A DNA stretch of 64,000 bases from Sphaerisporangium fuscum (GCF_018531465.1 NZ_JAHDTF010000040.1:42227-106226); one strand, 5' to 3'. Shown: positions 36,620 through 44,768, counted from the stretch's first letter. The notes: a model not told the origin generated them from the sequence alone. Numbers and translations: made by a program.

Positions 36620-37146
36620 TGGAGCGCGTCATCGCCGTCGTGCTGGTGGTGGCGTGCGTCGCCCTCACGGTGGCCTTCCTGGCCTGCCTGAGGGGAATCG
36701 CGGAGCTGCGTCTGCGCCTCACCGGGCGCGGCATCGACCCGAGCGCCCAGCTGGTGCTCGGGAGGAAGCTCCCCGAAAGTCTCATCCGGCTGATCCCGGA
36801 CGTGACGCGGGACACGCTGGTGATCTTCATGTCCAGCACCTGCTCGACCTGTCACGGCCTCGCGTCCGACCTGGACAAGTTCGCGGGCCGTCAGGTGGTG
36901 GCGATGATCGCCGGCGACTCCACCGCGGAGCTGCGCGCGATGCTCCCGGCGCACGTCGACGCCTACGACGGTGAGCAGGCCAAGGCGGTCGACGCGGACC
37001 TGCCCATGGCCTTGTGGCCCACCGTGATCCTTCAGCGGGACGGCTTCATGGTCGCCACCGCGACGGGCAGCGACGCCGACAGCGCCGCCGACCTCGAGGT
37101 GCTGTGGGAACAGAGACTGGACGTACCAGAGGGGACGAGAGCATGA
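36619..37146 (+). CDS. Membrane-anchored thioredoxin-like protein with CSTC motif
   Basis: This 175-residue protein is the second redoxin of the operon. An N-terminal anchor (about 4-27, VIAVVLVVACVALTVAFLACL) is followed by a thioredoxin-like domain with IFMSSTCSTCHGLASDLDKF (active-site C-S-T-C) and a cis-Pro region LWPTVIL. Unlike the CEPC protein, it lacks a Trp/Phe immediately before the active site. It overlaps both neighbours (TGATG before, ATGA after), so its synthesis is tied to the cysteine-rich peptide. Two different redoxins in one short operon suggest one oxidase-like and one reductase/isomerase-like partner. Confidence 0.82.
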   Translation: MERVIAVVLVVACVALTVAFLACLRGIAELRLRLTGRGIDPSAQLVLGRKLPESLIRLIPDVTRDTLVIFMSSTCSTCHGLASDLDKFAGRQVVAMIAGDSTAELRAMLPAHVDAYDGEQAKAVDADLPMALWPTVILQRDGFMVATATGSDADSAADLEVLWEQRLDVPEGTRA

Positions 37147-37475
37147 TCGTCGAGCACGTGAAGAAGACCCGGCTGACGAGGAACCGCTTCCTCGCCGTCG
37201 CCGGGGCGACCCTCGTCGGGGTCGCGACCAGCGCCTGGTTCCCGGGACGGGCGGAGGCGGCACCGGACGGCTGCTACGGCGCGCCGGGCTGCAGCTGCTG
37301 CTCGGCCACCACGTGCTGCTCGAGCGGCTGCACGAGCGCCTACACCTGCGGTGGCAAGCACTGCTGGACGTCCTGCGCCTACCTGGGCAGCACGCTGTAC
37401 CGCTTCGACTGCTGTGACTACTACAAGGGCGGCAATCTCTGCATCTGCCGGGTCAACAACCGCGCCTGCAGCTGA
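37143..37475 (+). CDS. Exported cysteine-rich protein resembling methylamine dehydrogenase light chain core
   Basis: This 110-residue protein has an N-terminal signal of about 39 residues (TRNRFLAVAGATLVGVA, then GRAEA-A). The signal looks Tat-like, but the Arg pair is split by Asn. The mature part is about 71 residues with 15 cysteines. Its second half, SCAYLGSTLYRFDCCDYY to NLCIC, follows the light-chain pattern S-C...Y-R-x-D-C-C-x-Y...G-x-C-x-C of methylamine dehydrogenase (MauA), and CWTSC recalls the W-V-A-S-C around Trp57. It ends where MauA would continue to its second quinone tryptophan, so a TTQ cofactor cannot form in this chain. It overlaps the redoxin gene (ATGA). The homology is my reading; the function is unknown. 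Confidence 0.75.
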   Translation: MIVEHVKKTRLTRNRFLAVAGATLVGVATSAWFPGRAEAAPDGCYGAPGCSCCSATTCCSSGCTSAYTCGGKHCWTSCAYLGSTLYRFDCCDYYKGGNLCICRVNNRACS

Positions 37476-37481
37476 CACAGG

Positions 37482-37511
37482 GCGGGTGCGGTGGGTCTCC
37501 CCCGCACCCGC
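37482..37511 (+). terminator. Hairpin after the Mau-like operon
   Basis: GCGGGTGCGG (37482-37491) pairs perfectly with CCGCACCCGC (37502-37511), and the loop continues the stem with GGG-TCT-CCC after one bulged T. It begins 7 nt after the stop of the cysteine-rich protein gene. Confidence 0.75.
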
Positions 37512-37529
37512 TCGGCCCGAAACCCCTCA

Positions 37530-37558
37530 CCCTCCGGGCCTGTGGCCGGCCCGGAGGG
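37530..37558 (-). terminator. Hairpin after gudD
   Basis: CCCTCCGGGCC (37530-37540), a 7-nt loop and GGCCCGGAGGG (37548-37558) form a perfect 11-bp stem, 19 nt beyond the gudD-like stop on the minus strand. Together with the previous hairpin it separates two convergent operons. Confidence 0.7.
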
Positions 37559-37576
37559 CTCAGGCGTGGACGGCGT

Positions 37577-38836
37577 TCACCAGCGCGGCCCGCGGGCCGA
37601 GAAGGACGGGTCCACGGTCTTCATGTAGGCCGTGTCGTCGCGCGACCGGATCCCGCACGTCTCGTAGTGCTCGTTCATGACGGCCAGCGCGTCGCGGTCG
37701 AGCTCGACACCCAGCCCTGGGCCGGTGGGCACGGGGACGGCCCCGTCGACGAAGCGCAGCGCGCCCGGCGCGACCACGTCCTGACCGGCCTGCCAGGGGG
37801 TGTGGGTGTCGCAGGCGTGGGTGACCGCGGGGAGGGCCGCAGCGAGGTGGGTCATCGCGGCGAGGCTGACGCCGAGGTGGGAGTTGGAGTGCATCGACAG
37901 TCCGATGCCGAAGGTCGAGCACAGCGTCGCCACGTGCGACGAGCGCAGCAGCCCGCCCCAGTAGTGGTGGTCGAGCAGGAGCACGCCGATCGCTTCCTGC
38001 CGTACGGCCGGGGGAAGGTGCTCGGGGGTGACCACGCACATGTTCGTGGCGAGGGGCATGGGAACGCGGCGGGCCACGCTCGCCATCCCTTCGATGCCGG
38101 GCGTCGGGTCCTCCAGGTACTCCAGGACGCCTTCCAGCGCCCGGCCCACCTTCACCGAGGTCTCCACGCTCCAGGCGGCGTTGGGGTCCAGCCGCAGCGG
38201 ATGGCCGGGGAAGGCCTCCCGCAGCGCCAGGGTCGCCTCGATCTCCTCCTCCGGCGGGCGGACGCCGCCCTTGAGCTTGATGGAGCGGAAGCCGTACTCG
38301 CCGACCAGCAGGCGGGCCTGCTCGACCAGCCCGGCGGCGTCCGGCGCGGCGCCGAAGGAGTCGGGTTCCGCGCCCGGGTGACCGGCCCACTTGTAGAACA
38401 GGTAGGCGCTGTACGGCACGGCGTCCCGGACCTTGCCGCCGAGGAGGTCGGCGACGGGACGCCCCGCCGCCTTGCCCTTGATGTCCAGGCACGCCACCTC
38501 GAACGGGGAGAACACCCGGTCCACCGTCTTCTCCAGGGTGGTGGCCCCGGTCAGCCCGTGGTGGTCGGTGACGACGTCCGCGCCGACGGACGCGGCCACA
38601 GCCGCGTAGACGGCGTTGTGGTGGTACACGTCGAGGCCGATGAGCAGGCGGGCGGCCTCGCGCACCATCGAAAGGTGCGGCAGGTCGCCGTAGGTCTCGC
38701 CGAGCCCGGTAAGGCCCTCGTCGGTCACCACCTCGACGATCGTGCGCAGCGCCCAGGGCTCGTGCACGCCGGCGGCGTTGAGCAGCGGCGGGTCCCGGAA
38801 GGCGACCGGCGTGACGCGCACCTCGCGGATCAGCAT
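37577..38836 (-). CDS. gudD: Glucarate dehydratase-like enolase superfamily enzyme
   Basis: This 419-residue member of the mandelate racemase/glucarate dehydratase branch dehydrates D-glucarate (or galactarate/idarate) to 5-keto-4-deoxyglucarate. Features are the N-terminal capping domain, the KxK general base in SIKLKGGV, metal ligands in LRLDPNAAW, EYLEDP and MPLATNMCV, and the catalytic His loop LSMHSNSHLGVS (His-Asp/Asn pair). It overlaps the upstream kdgD-like gene by 7 bases (ATGCTGA). Together with kdgD and the divergent udh it forms the oxidative uronate pathway. Specificity between glucarate and galactarate cannot be fixed by eye. Confidence 0.9.
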   Translation of the reverse strand: MLIREVRVTPVAFRDPPLLNAAGVHEPWALRTIVEVVTDEGLTGLGETYGDLPHLSMVREAARLLIGLDVYHHNAVYAAVAASVGADVVTDHHGLTGATTLEKTVDRVFSPFEVACLDIKGKAAGRPVADLLGGKVRDAVPYSAYLFYKWAGHPGAEPDSFGAAPDAAGLVEQARLLVGEYGFRSIKLKGGVRPPEEEIEATLALREAFPGHPLRLDPNAAWSVETSVKVGRALEGVLEYLEDPTPGIEGMASVARRVPMPLATNMCVVTPEHLPPAVRQEAIGVLLLDHHYWGGLLRSSHVATLCSTFGIGLSMHSNSHLGVSLAAMTHLAAALPAVTHACDTHTPWQAGQDVVAPGALRFVDGAVPVPTGPGLGVELDRDALAVMNEHYETCGIRSRDDTAYMKTVDPSFSARGPRW

Positions 38837-39735
38837 CCGGCGATCTCCAATCCCTTGCCGATGAGCCGTTCGAGCCGGGCCACGTGCTCGGGGGCCGCGT
38901 CGACCAGCGGCGGGCGGACCGGGCCCGCGTCGAGGCCGCGGAGGGTGACGCCGGCCTTGACCAGGGCGACGGCGTAGCCCGGCACGAGGTCGCGCAGCTC
39001 GACGAGGGGGCGGTAGAACCCGGCCAGCAGGCGCTGGACCATCTCGCCGTCCCCGGCGGTGACCGCCTTGTGGAAGGCGAGCGCGACCTCGGGCACGAAA
39101 CAGAAGACGGCCGAGGAGTAGAGGTTCACGCCGATGCCCCGGTAGGCGGGGACCGTCATCTCGGCGGTGGGCAGCCCGTTGAAGAAGGTGAACTCGCGGT
39201 GGCCGGCCTGCCGTACGGCGAGGACGATCCGCTGGAGCAGGTCGAGGTCCCCGAGCCCGTCCTTGAACCCCATGACGTTCGGCATCGCGGCGAGCTCGAC
39301 GGCCGCCTCGGGGGTGAACCGGGCGTTGCCCCGCTGGTAGACGATCGCCGGCAGCTCCGTCGCCGCGCTCACCTGCTCGACGTACTTCACCAGGCCCCGG
39401 ACGGGGGCGTTGACCAGGTACGGCGGGAGCAGGAGCAGGCCGCCGGCCCCGGCACGGGCGGCCGCCTCGGCGCACGATCGGGCGAACGGCAACGATCCGC
39501 CCGCCCCGGACAGGACCGGGACGCGCCCGGCGGTCGCCTCCACGGCGATCCGCACCACCCGCTCGTACTCGTCGAGGCCGAGGGCGTTGAACTCCCCCGT
39601 GCCGCACGCGGCGAAGACCCCGCCCGCGCCGGCGGCGACGCCCCGCTCGACGTGTTCGCGCAGGGCCTCCTCGTCCAGACCGCCGTCGGGGGTGAACGGG
39701 GTGACCGGGAAGAACAGAACTCCGTCAAGATGCAT
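38830..39735 (-). CDS. kdgD: 5-dehydro-4-deoxyglucarate dehydratase
   Basis: This 301-residue member of the dihydrodipicolinate synthase (class I aldolase) family decarboxylates and dehydrates 5-keto-4-deoxyglucarate to 2,5-dioxopentanoate. The barrel start is GVLFFPVTPFTPDGGLD, the GTGEF strand is ACGTGEFNALG, the proton-relay Tyr lies in AIVYQRGNARF and the Schiff-base Lys in VMGFKDGLGDL. It starts at ATG 39735, divergent from udh. No 2,5-dioxopentanoate dehydrogenase is in the window, so the last step to 2-oxoglutarate must be encoded elsewhere. Confidence 0.92.
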   Translation of the reverse strand: MHLDGVLFFPVTPFTPDGGLDEEALREHVERGVAAGAGGVFAACGTGEFNALGLDEYERVVRIAVEATAGRVPVLSGAGGSLPFARSCAEAAARAGAGGLLLLPPYLVNAPVRGLVKYVEQVSAATELPAIVYQRGNARFTPEAAVELAAMPNVMGFKDGLGDLDLLQRIVLAVRQAGHREFTFFNGLPTAEMTVPAYRGIGVNLYSSAVFCFVPEVALAFHKAVTAGDGEMVQRLLAGFYRPLVELRDLVPGYAVALVKAGVTLRGLDAGPVRPPLVDAAPEHVARLERLIGKGLEIAGC

Positions 39736-39877
39736 CTATTCACTCAACCAGTTCATGTATGTGGACGATAGTCAGCCTTGTGAACGAATTTCCGCAACTG
39801 TAAGAATCGGCCCCGGTGGTGTCAAGGTTCTCGCGACATGCCTGAAGCACCATGGACACATCCGAGACGGGAGAGAC

Positions 39878-40681
39878 ATGCGAATTCTCATCACCGGCGC
39901 GGCGGGCGGCGTCGGCGGCCTTCTCCGGCCCCGGCTGGCCCGGGAAGGACGGGTCCTGCGCCTGCTCGACATCGTCCCTCTCACCCCTGGGCCGGGCGAG
40001 GAGACGATGACCGCCGACATCACCGACCCGGAGGCGATGGCCAAGGCCGTGGACGGCGTCGACGCCGTGGTGCATCTGGGCGGCCACAGCCTGGAGCGGC
40101 CCTGGGCGGACATCCTCCAGGTCAACGTCAACGGCACCTACGTGGTGCTGGAGGCCGCCCGCAGGGCCGGGGTCCGGCACGTCGTCCTGGCCGGCAGCAA
40201 CCACGCCGCCGGCTTCCACCCCGCGGGGGCCGAGGCGCCCGACTACCTGTTCCCGCGGCCCGACACCTTCTACGGCGTCGGCAAGGTCGCGCTGGAGGCG
40301 CTCGGGTCGCTCTACCACGACCGGTACGGCATGGACGTGACGTGCCTGCGCATCGGCTCGTGCTTCGAGCGGCCCAGGGACGTGCGCATGCTCGCCACCT
40401 GGCTGTCCCCCGGCGACTGCGCCCGCCTGGTCGAGGCGGCGCTGGCCGCGGAGGGGTTCCACGTCGTCTGGGGCGTCTCCGCCAACACCCGCCGCTGGTG
40501 GTCGCTGGAGGAGGGCCGCGCCATCGGCTACGAGCCCGAGGACGACGCCGAGGTCCACGCGCCGGAGCTCATCGCCGAGCACGGCGAGCCCGACCCCGGC
40601 GACCTGGCCCACTCGCGGCTGGGCGGCTCGTTCTGCCGTCCCGAGCTCGACGTCGACAACCTCACCTCACGGGAGCGGTGA
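39878..40681 (+). CDS. udh: Uronate dehydrogenase (NAD-dependent epimerase fold)
   Basis: This 267-residue short-chain dehydrogenase/epimerase-fold protein has NAD motif ILITGAAGGVGGLLRP, the strand AVVHLGG, catalytic Tyr-x3-Lys in FYGVGKVALE and the family loop AGSNHAAGFH. These match uronate dehydrogenases that oxidise D-glucuronate or D-galacturonate at C1 to the aldarolactone. GGGAGAGAC precedes the ATG. It is divergent from kdgD/gudD with 142 bp between starts, and supplies their substrate. The C-terminal WWSLEEGRAIGYEPEDDAE is also typical. No uronate transporter or hexuronidase is adjacent. Confidence 0.92.
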   Translation: MRILITGAAGGVGGLLRPRLAREGRVLRLLDIVPLTPGPGEETMTADITDPEAMAKAVDGVDAVVHLGGHSLERPWADILQVNVNGTYVVLEAARRAGVRHVVLAGSNHAAGFHPAGAEAPDYLFPRPDTFYGVGKVALEALGSLYHDRYGMDVTCLRIGSCFERPRDVRMLATWLSPGDCARLVEAALAAEGFHVVWGVSANTRRWWSLEEGRAIGYEPEDDAEVHAPELIAEHGEPDPGDLAHSRLGGSFCRPELDVDNLTSRER

Positions 40682-40946
40682 CCAGGGCCGGCACCGCGCG
40701 GGGAGGCGCACCGGCAGGTTCCGGCGCCACGGTGGAGCGATCCATCCCGTCGGGTCGGGCTGCCACTGATCCGGCACCTCTCTGCCAGTTATTTCCGTTG
40801 GATCATCCATGTATTGCAAACGTGTGTCAGCTCCTGTCACGATGCCTGCAAGCGGTCCGATGTTAGGTCGGCGATGACATGTGCCGCTTCGCGTCGTCCA
40901 GTGGCTTCCGCACGCGTGCGGTCGCCGTGACCGAAGGAGAGTTCAC

Positions 40947-42593
40947 ATGACCGTCTCCCGCCGGAGGTTCATGACCTCCGTAGCCGCCGGGTCCGCCCTC
41001 GCCGCGGTGTCGTCGTCGCAGCTGATGTCGGCGATGACCAGCGCGGCCGGCGCCGCGAGCCCCGTCGGGGACGTGGTCGGGAAGATCACCGTGGGCTACC
41101 AGGGCTGGTTCGCCTGCAAGGGCGACGGGGCCCCCATCAACGGCTGGTGGCACTACGGCGCCGACATGGCGCAGCCGCCCTCCCCCGGCAACACCACCAT
41201 CGTGGCCTGGCCCGACATGCGGGAGTTCACCCGCGGGTACCCGACGGCGTACGCCAATCTGGGTAACGGGCAGCCGGCCACGCTGTTCTCCTCCTACGAC
41301 CAGCAGGTCGTCGACACGCATTTCCGCTGGATGCGGGAGAACGACATCGACACCGCCGCCCTGCAGCGCTTCGACCCCAACGGCGGAGAGGGCCCGACGC
41401 GCGACGCGATGGCGGCCAAGGTGCGCAGCGCCGCCGAGGCGAACGGCCGCAAGTTCTACATCATGTACGACGTCTCCGGCTGGACGAACTTCCACCCGGA
41501 GATCAAGACCGACTGGACGTCCAAGATGTCCGCCCTGATGGCGTCGCCGATGTACGCCCGGCAGAACGGCAAGCCGGTCGTCGGCGTCTGGGGCTTCGGG
41601 TTCAACGAGTCCAAGCACCCCTCGGACCCGGCGGCCTGCCTCGACGTCGTCAACTGGTTCAAGGCGCAGGGCTGCTACGTGATGGGCGGGGTGCCGACGT
41701 ACTGGCGGCAGGGCATCAACGACTGCCGGCCCGGCTTCATCGACGTCTTCAACGCCCTGAACATGCTCTCGCCCTGGATGGTGGGGCGCATCGGCAACGT
41801 GGCCGACACCGACCGGTTCCACACCGACATCAACGTCCCCGACCAGGCGTACTGCGACTCCCACGGCATCGACTACCAGCCCTGCGTGCTGCCCGGCGAC
41901 GTCAAGAGCCGCCAGCGCGCGCACGGCGACTTCATGTGGCGCCAGTTCTACAACATGGTCCGCCTGGGCGCCCAGGGCATCTACATCTCCATGTTCGACG
42001 AGTTCAACGAGGGCAACCAGATCGCCAAGACGGCCGAGACCATGGCCACCGTCCCGACCGACTCGGGGATGCTCGCGCTGGATGAGGACGGCACGGCGTG
42101 CTCCTCCGACTACTACCTCCGGCTCACCGGCGACGGCGGCCGGATGCTCAAGGGGCGGATCGCGCTGACGGCCACCCGGCCGACCCCGCCGATGCCGGGC
42201 ACCGGCGGAGGCGTCGCCCTGCGCTCCCGCGCCAACGGCCGCTACGTGACCGCCGCCACCGGCTCGGCGCTGATCGCGAACGGGACGTCCGCCGGCGCCG
42301 GGCAACGGTTCGAGCGCGTCGACCTCGGCAACGGCGACGTGGCGCTGAAGGCGAACGTCAACGGCATGTACGTGTGCGCGGAGTCGGCGGGATCCCAGCC
42401 GCTGATCGCCAACCGCACCGCCGTCGGCCCGTGGGAGACCTTCCAGCTGATCACCAACCCTGACGGGTCGGTCAGCCTGAAGGCGCAGGCCAACGGCCGG
42501 TACGTGTGCGCCGAGTCGGCGGGATCCCAGCCGCTCATCGCCAACCGCACGGCGATCGGCCAGTGGGAGCAGTTCGACCTGGTCACCGGTTGA
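40947..42593 (+). CDS. Tat-exported GH71/99-like glycoside hydrolase with C-terminal beta-trefoil
   Basis: This 548-residue protein begins with a Tat signal (VSRRRFMTSVAAGSALAA). The catalytic part (about 45-410) opens with VGYQGWFACKGDGAPINGWWHYG and contains IDTAALQRFDPN, FYIMYDVSGW and GIYISMFDEFNEGNQ, a pattern of the GH71/GH99-like group annotated as xylosidase/arabinosidase-like. The C-terminal domain (about 425-548) is a fascin/ricin-like trefoil with repeated VALRSRANGRYVTA, VALKANVNGMYVCA and VSLKAQANGRYVCA strands, probably for carbohydrate binding. AAGGAGAG precedes the ATG. The exact substrate, alpha-mannan/glucan or pentosan, is unknown. Confidence 0.85.
   Translation: MTVSRRRFMTSVAAGSALAAVSSSQLMSAMTSAAGAASPVGDVVGKITVGYQGWFACKGDGAPINGWWHYGADMAQPPSPGNTTIVAWPDMREFTRGYPTAYANLGNGQPATLFSSYDQQVVDTHFRWMRENDIDTAALQRFDPNGGEGPTRDAMAAKVRSAAEANGRKFYIMYDVSGWTNFHPEIKTDWTSKMSALMASPMYARQNGKPVVGVWGFGFNESKHPSDPAACLDVVNWFKAQGCYVMGGVPTYWRQGINDCRPGFIDVFNALNMLSPWMVGRIGNVADTDRFHTDINVPDQAYCDSHGIDYQPCVLPGDVKSRQRAHGDFMWRQFYNMVRLGAQGIYISMFDEFNEGNQIAKTAETMATVPTDSGMLALDEDGTACSSDYYLRLTGDGGRMLKGRIALTATRPTPPMPGTGGGVALRSRANGRYVTAATGSALIANGTSAGAGQRFERVDLGNGDVALKANVNGMYVCAESAGSQPLIANRTAVGPWETFQLITNPDGSVSLKAQANGRYVCAESAGSQPLIANRTAIGQWEQFDLVTG
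42369..42566 (+). repeat. Internal 132-bp-spaced repeat in the trefoil domain
   Basis: Two nearly identical stretches (42369-42434 and 42501-42566), 132 bp or 44 codons apart, encode YVCAESAGSQPLIANRTA followed by [VI]G.WE. They are the second and third trefoil lobes. The nucleotide identity is high, which points to recent duplication or gene conversion. Confidence 0.8.
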
Positions 42594-42611
42594 GCGGCGC
42601 CCTCACTCAGG

Positions 42612-42627
42612 CGGCGGGCACCCGCCG
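42612..42627 (+). terminator. Short hairpin after the GH71/99-like gene
   Basis: CGGCGGG (42612-42618), CA and CCCGCCG (42621-42627) are perfect inverted arms 19 nt after the stop. The loop is very small, so the outer pairs must open. This is a weak terminator candidate. Confidence 0.4.
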
Positions 42628-42772
42628 TCGTCTCGGAGCAGCGGGTACGAGCCCGGGCCGGCGAGCATCGAAGGCGTGACCCGGTGCCGACCGGCCCGGA
42701 TCGGTCGCAGGTTCGGGGTCCTCACTACTCGGTGAGCCTTTTGTGAGTTGGGCGAACTCAGAGACGGATTTA

Positions 42773-42802
42773 GGTTGCCCTAGGCAACCATCGGCGTAAT
42801 GT
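42773..42802 (+). promoter_or_regulatory. Promoter of asnB with overlapping dyad GGTTGCC-N3-GGCAACC
   Basis: A perfect 7-bp-arm dyad GGTTGCC-CTA-GGCAACC (42773-42789) overlaps the probable -35 region, and TAATGT (42797-42802) fits a -10. The ATG of asnB is 50 nt further on. A repressor bound here would block transcription. The sequence before it is preceded by TT-A, slightly recalling an iron box, but the symmetry centre differs. Confidence 0.5.
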
Positions 42803-42851
42803 GATCGAGGAAATGTCCGACGAGCCGTGATCAAGGAAGGGGAGACCGCGC

Positions 42852-44705
42852 ATGTGCGGGATCACCGGGTGGATCTCCTACGATCGGGAGCTGAGCGCCG
42901 AACGGGCCACGCTGGAGGCCATGACGCAGACCATGGCGTGCCGCGGGCCGGACGCCGCCGGGGTCTGGATCGACGGGCACTGCGGCCTCGGCCATCGCCG
43001 CCTCGCCGTCATCGACATCGAGGGCGGCAAGCAGCCGATGGAGGTCGAGAGGGACGGGCGCACCGTGCTCGTCACCACCTACAGCGGCGAGATCTACAAC
43101 TACCGCGAGCTGCGCGCCGAGCTGGCCGCCCTCGGACACGTCTTCCGCACCAGCAGCGACACCGAGGTCGCCCTCCACGCCTACCTCGAGTGGGGCGAGG
43201 ACTTCACCCAGAAGCTCAACGGCATGTACGCCTTCGCGTTATGGGACCCCGACGAGGAGCAGTTGCTGCTGGTCAGGGACCGCATGGGCATCAAGCCGCT
43301 CTACTACCACCCCACCCCCGATGGGGTGATCTTCGGCTCCGAGCCCAAGGCCATCCTCGCCCACCCCGGTGTACGCCCCGTGGTCGACGCCGAAGGGCTG
43401 GCGGAGCTGGTCTCCTTCACCAAGACGCCGGGCCACGCCGTCTACCGGGGGATGTACGAGCTGCGGCCGGGCCACCTGCTGCGGCTGCGCCGGGAAGGGC
43501 TGACGGTCAGGCCCTACTGGCGGCTGGAGGCCCGGGAGCACACCGACGACCTGGACACCACCATCCGTACGGTGCGCGAACTGCTGGACGACATCGTCGC
43601 GCGGCAGCTCATCGCCGACGTCCCGCTGTGCACCCTGCTCTCCGGCGGCCTGGACTCCTCGGTGATCACGGCGCTGGCCGCCGGCGGGCTGGCCGCGGAG
43701 GGGAAGGGCCCGGTGCGGTCCTTCGCCGTCGACTTCGTCGGCCACACCGAGAACTTCCGGCCCGACGACCTGCGCGGCACGCCCGACGGCCCGTACGCCC
43801 ACGCGCTCGCCGAACACGTGCGTTCCGACCACACCGACATCGTGCTCGACACCGTCGCGCTGATGGACCAGGCCAACCGCCGGGCCGTGCTCACCGCCCG
43901 CGACCTGCCGTTCGGCCTCGGCGAGGGCGACACCTCGCTCTACCTGCTGTTCAAGGCCATCCGGGAGCAGTCGACGGTCGCGCTGTCGGGCGAGTCGGCG
44001 GACGAGGTGTTCGGCGGTTACCGCTGGTTCCACGACGAGCAGGTGGTGAAGACGGAGACCTTCCCCTGGCACGCCGCGATCCTCGCGATGGGATCGTTCA
44101 GCGGCCCGGACTCCGGCGCGCGCGAGTCGCTGTTCGACCAAGGGCTGCTCGAGAAGCTGGACCTGGACGGCTACCGGGACGCCCGCTACCGCGAGGCGCT
44201 CGCCGAGGTCCCCTACCTCGACGGCCAGACCGGGCACGAGCGGCGGATGCGGGAGATCTGCTACCTCCACCTGACCCGGTTCGTCCAGTACCTCCTCGAC
44301 CGCAAGGACCGGATGAGCATGGCGGTCGGCCTGGAGGTGCGGGTGCCGTTCTGCGACCACCGGCTGGTGGAGTACGTCTTCAACACCCCGTGGGCGATGA
44401 AGACCTTCGACGGCCGGGAGAAGTCGCTGCTGCGCGCCGCCACCCGCGACGTGCTGCCGGAGTCGGTCGCCCAGCGGGTCAAGAGCCCGTACCCGAGCAC
44501 GCAGGACCCGCGCTACGTGGAGGCCCTGCGCGCCGAGGTCAGGCAACTGCTGGCTGCCGGGGACGCGCCGGTGTGGCCCCTGGTCGACCCGGACGCCGTC
44601 AGGCGGGCCGCCGAGTCCGGCGGCGGCGAGTACCGGATGCAGATCGAACTGCTCCTCTCGATCAACTCCTGGCTCCGCCAGTACAACCCCGAACTGGCCC
44701 TCTGA
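42852..44705 (+). CDS. asnB: Glutamine-hydrolysing asparagine synthase
   Basis: This 617-residue two-domain enzyme has an N-terminal glutaminase with nucleophile C2 (MCGITGW), RGPDAAG, HRRLAVID and the YSGEIYNYRELR motif, and a C-terminal synthetase with the ATP pyrophosphatase loop LLSGGLDSSVI and SGESADEVFGGYRWF. The domain order and length are normal for AsnB. AAGGAAGGGGAG precedes the ATG. It converts aspartate, ATP and glutamine to asparagine in the cytosol. Related enzymes serve in natural-product amidation or lasso-peptide cyclisation, but no precursor or other biosynthetic gene is adjacent, so a primary-metabolism role is most likely. Confidence 0.93.
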   Translation: MCGITGWISYDRELSAERATLEAMTQTMACRGPDAAGVWIDGHCGLGHRRLAVIDIEGGKQPMEVERDGRTVLVTTYSGEIYNYRELRAELAALGHVFRTSSDTEVALHAYLEWGEDFTQKLNGMYAFALWDPDEEQLLLVRDRMGIKPLYYHPTPDGVIFGSEPKAILAHPGVRPVVDAEGLAELVSFTKTPGHAVYRGMYELRPGHLLRLRREGLTVRPYWRLEAREHTDDLDTTIRTVRELLDDIVARQLIADVPLCTLLSGGLDSSVITALAAGGLAAEGKGPVRSFAVDFVGHTENFRPDDLRGTPDGPYAHALAEHVRSDHTDIVLDTVALMDQANRRAVLTARDLPFGLGEGDTSLYLLFKAIREQSTVALSGESADEVFGGYRWFHDEQVVKTETFPWHAAILAMGSFSGPDSGARESLFDQGLLEKLDLDGYRDARYREALAEVPYLDGQTGHERRMREICYLHLTRFVQYLLDRKDRMSMAVGLEVRVPFCDHRLVEYVFNTPWAMKTFDGREKSLLRAATRDVLPESVAQRVKSPYPSTQDPRYVEALRAEVRQLLAAGDAPVWPLVDPDAVRRAAESGGGEYRMQIELLLSINSWLRQYNPELAL

Positions 44706-44714
44706 CACCGGGCG

Positions 44715-44744
44715 CGGGCGGCGTTCCGGTACGACGTCCGCCCG
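44715..44744. terminator. Hairpin between asnB and the hemerythrin gene
   Basis: CGGGCGGCGT (44715-44724) pairs with ACGTCCGCCCG (44734-44744) with one bulged base and a 9-nt loop. It lies between the convergent stops of asnB and the hemerythrin-like gene. Confidence 0.5.
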
Positions 44745-44768
44745 CCCCCCGGCCGCCTGCGCGACGCC

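Noticed and set aside
42770..42790. IdeR/DtxR iron box before asnB
   Set aside because: Only about 12 of 19 positions fit the consensus, and the symmetry centre of the perfect dyad is elsewhere.
42852..44705. Lasso-peptide cyclase role for the AsnB-like enzyme
   Set aside because: The glutaminase domain is complete with C2, and no precursor peptide, B protein or transporter is adjacent.
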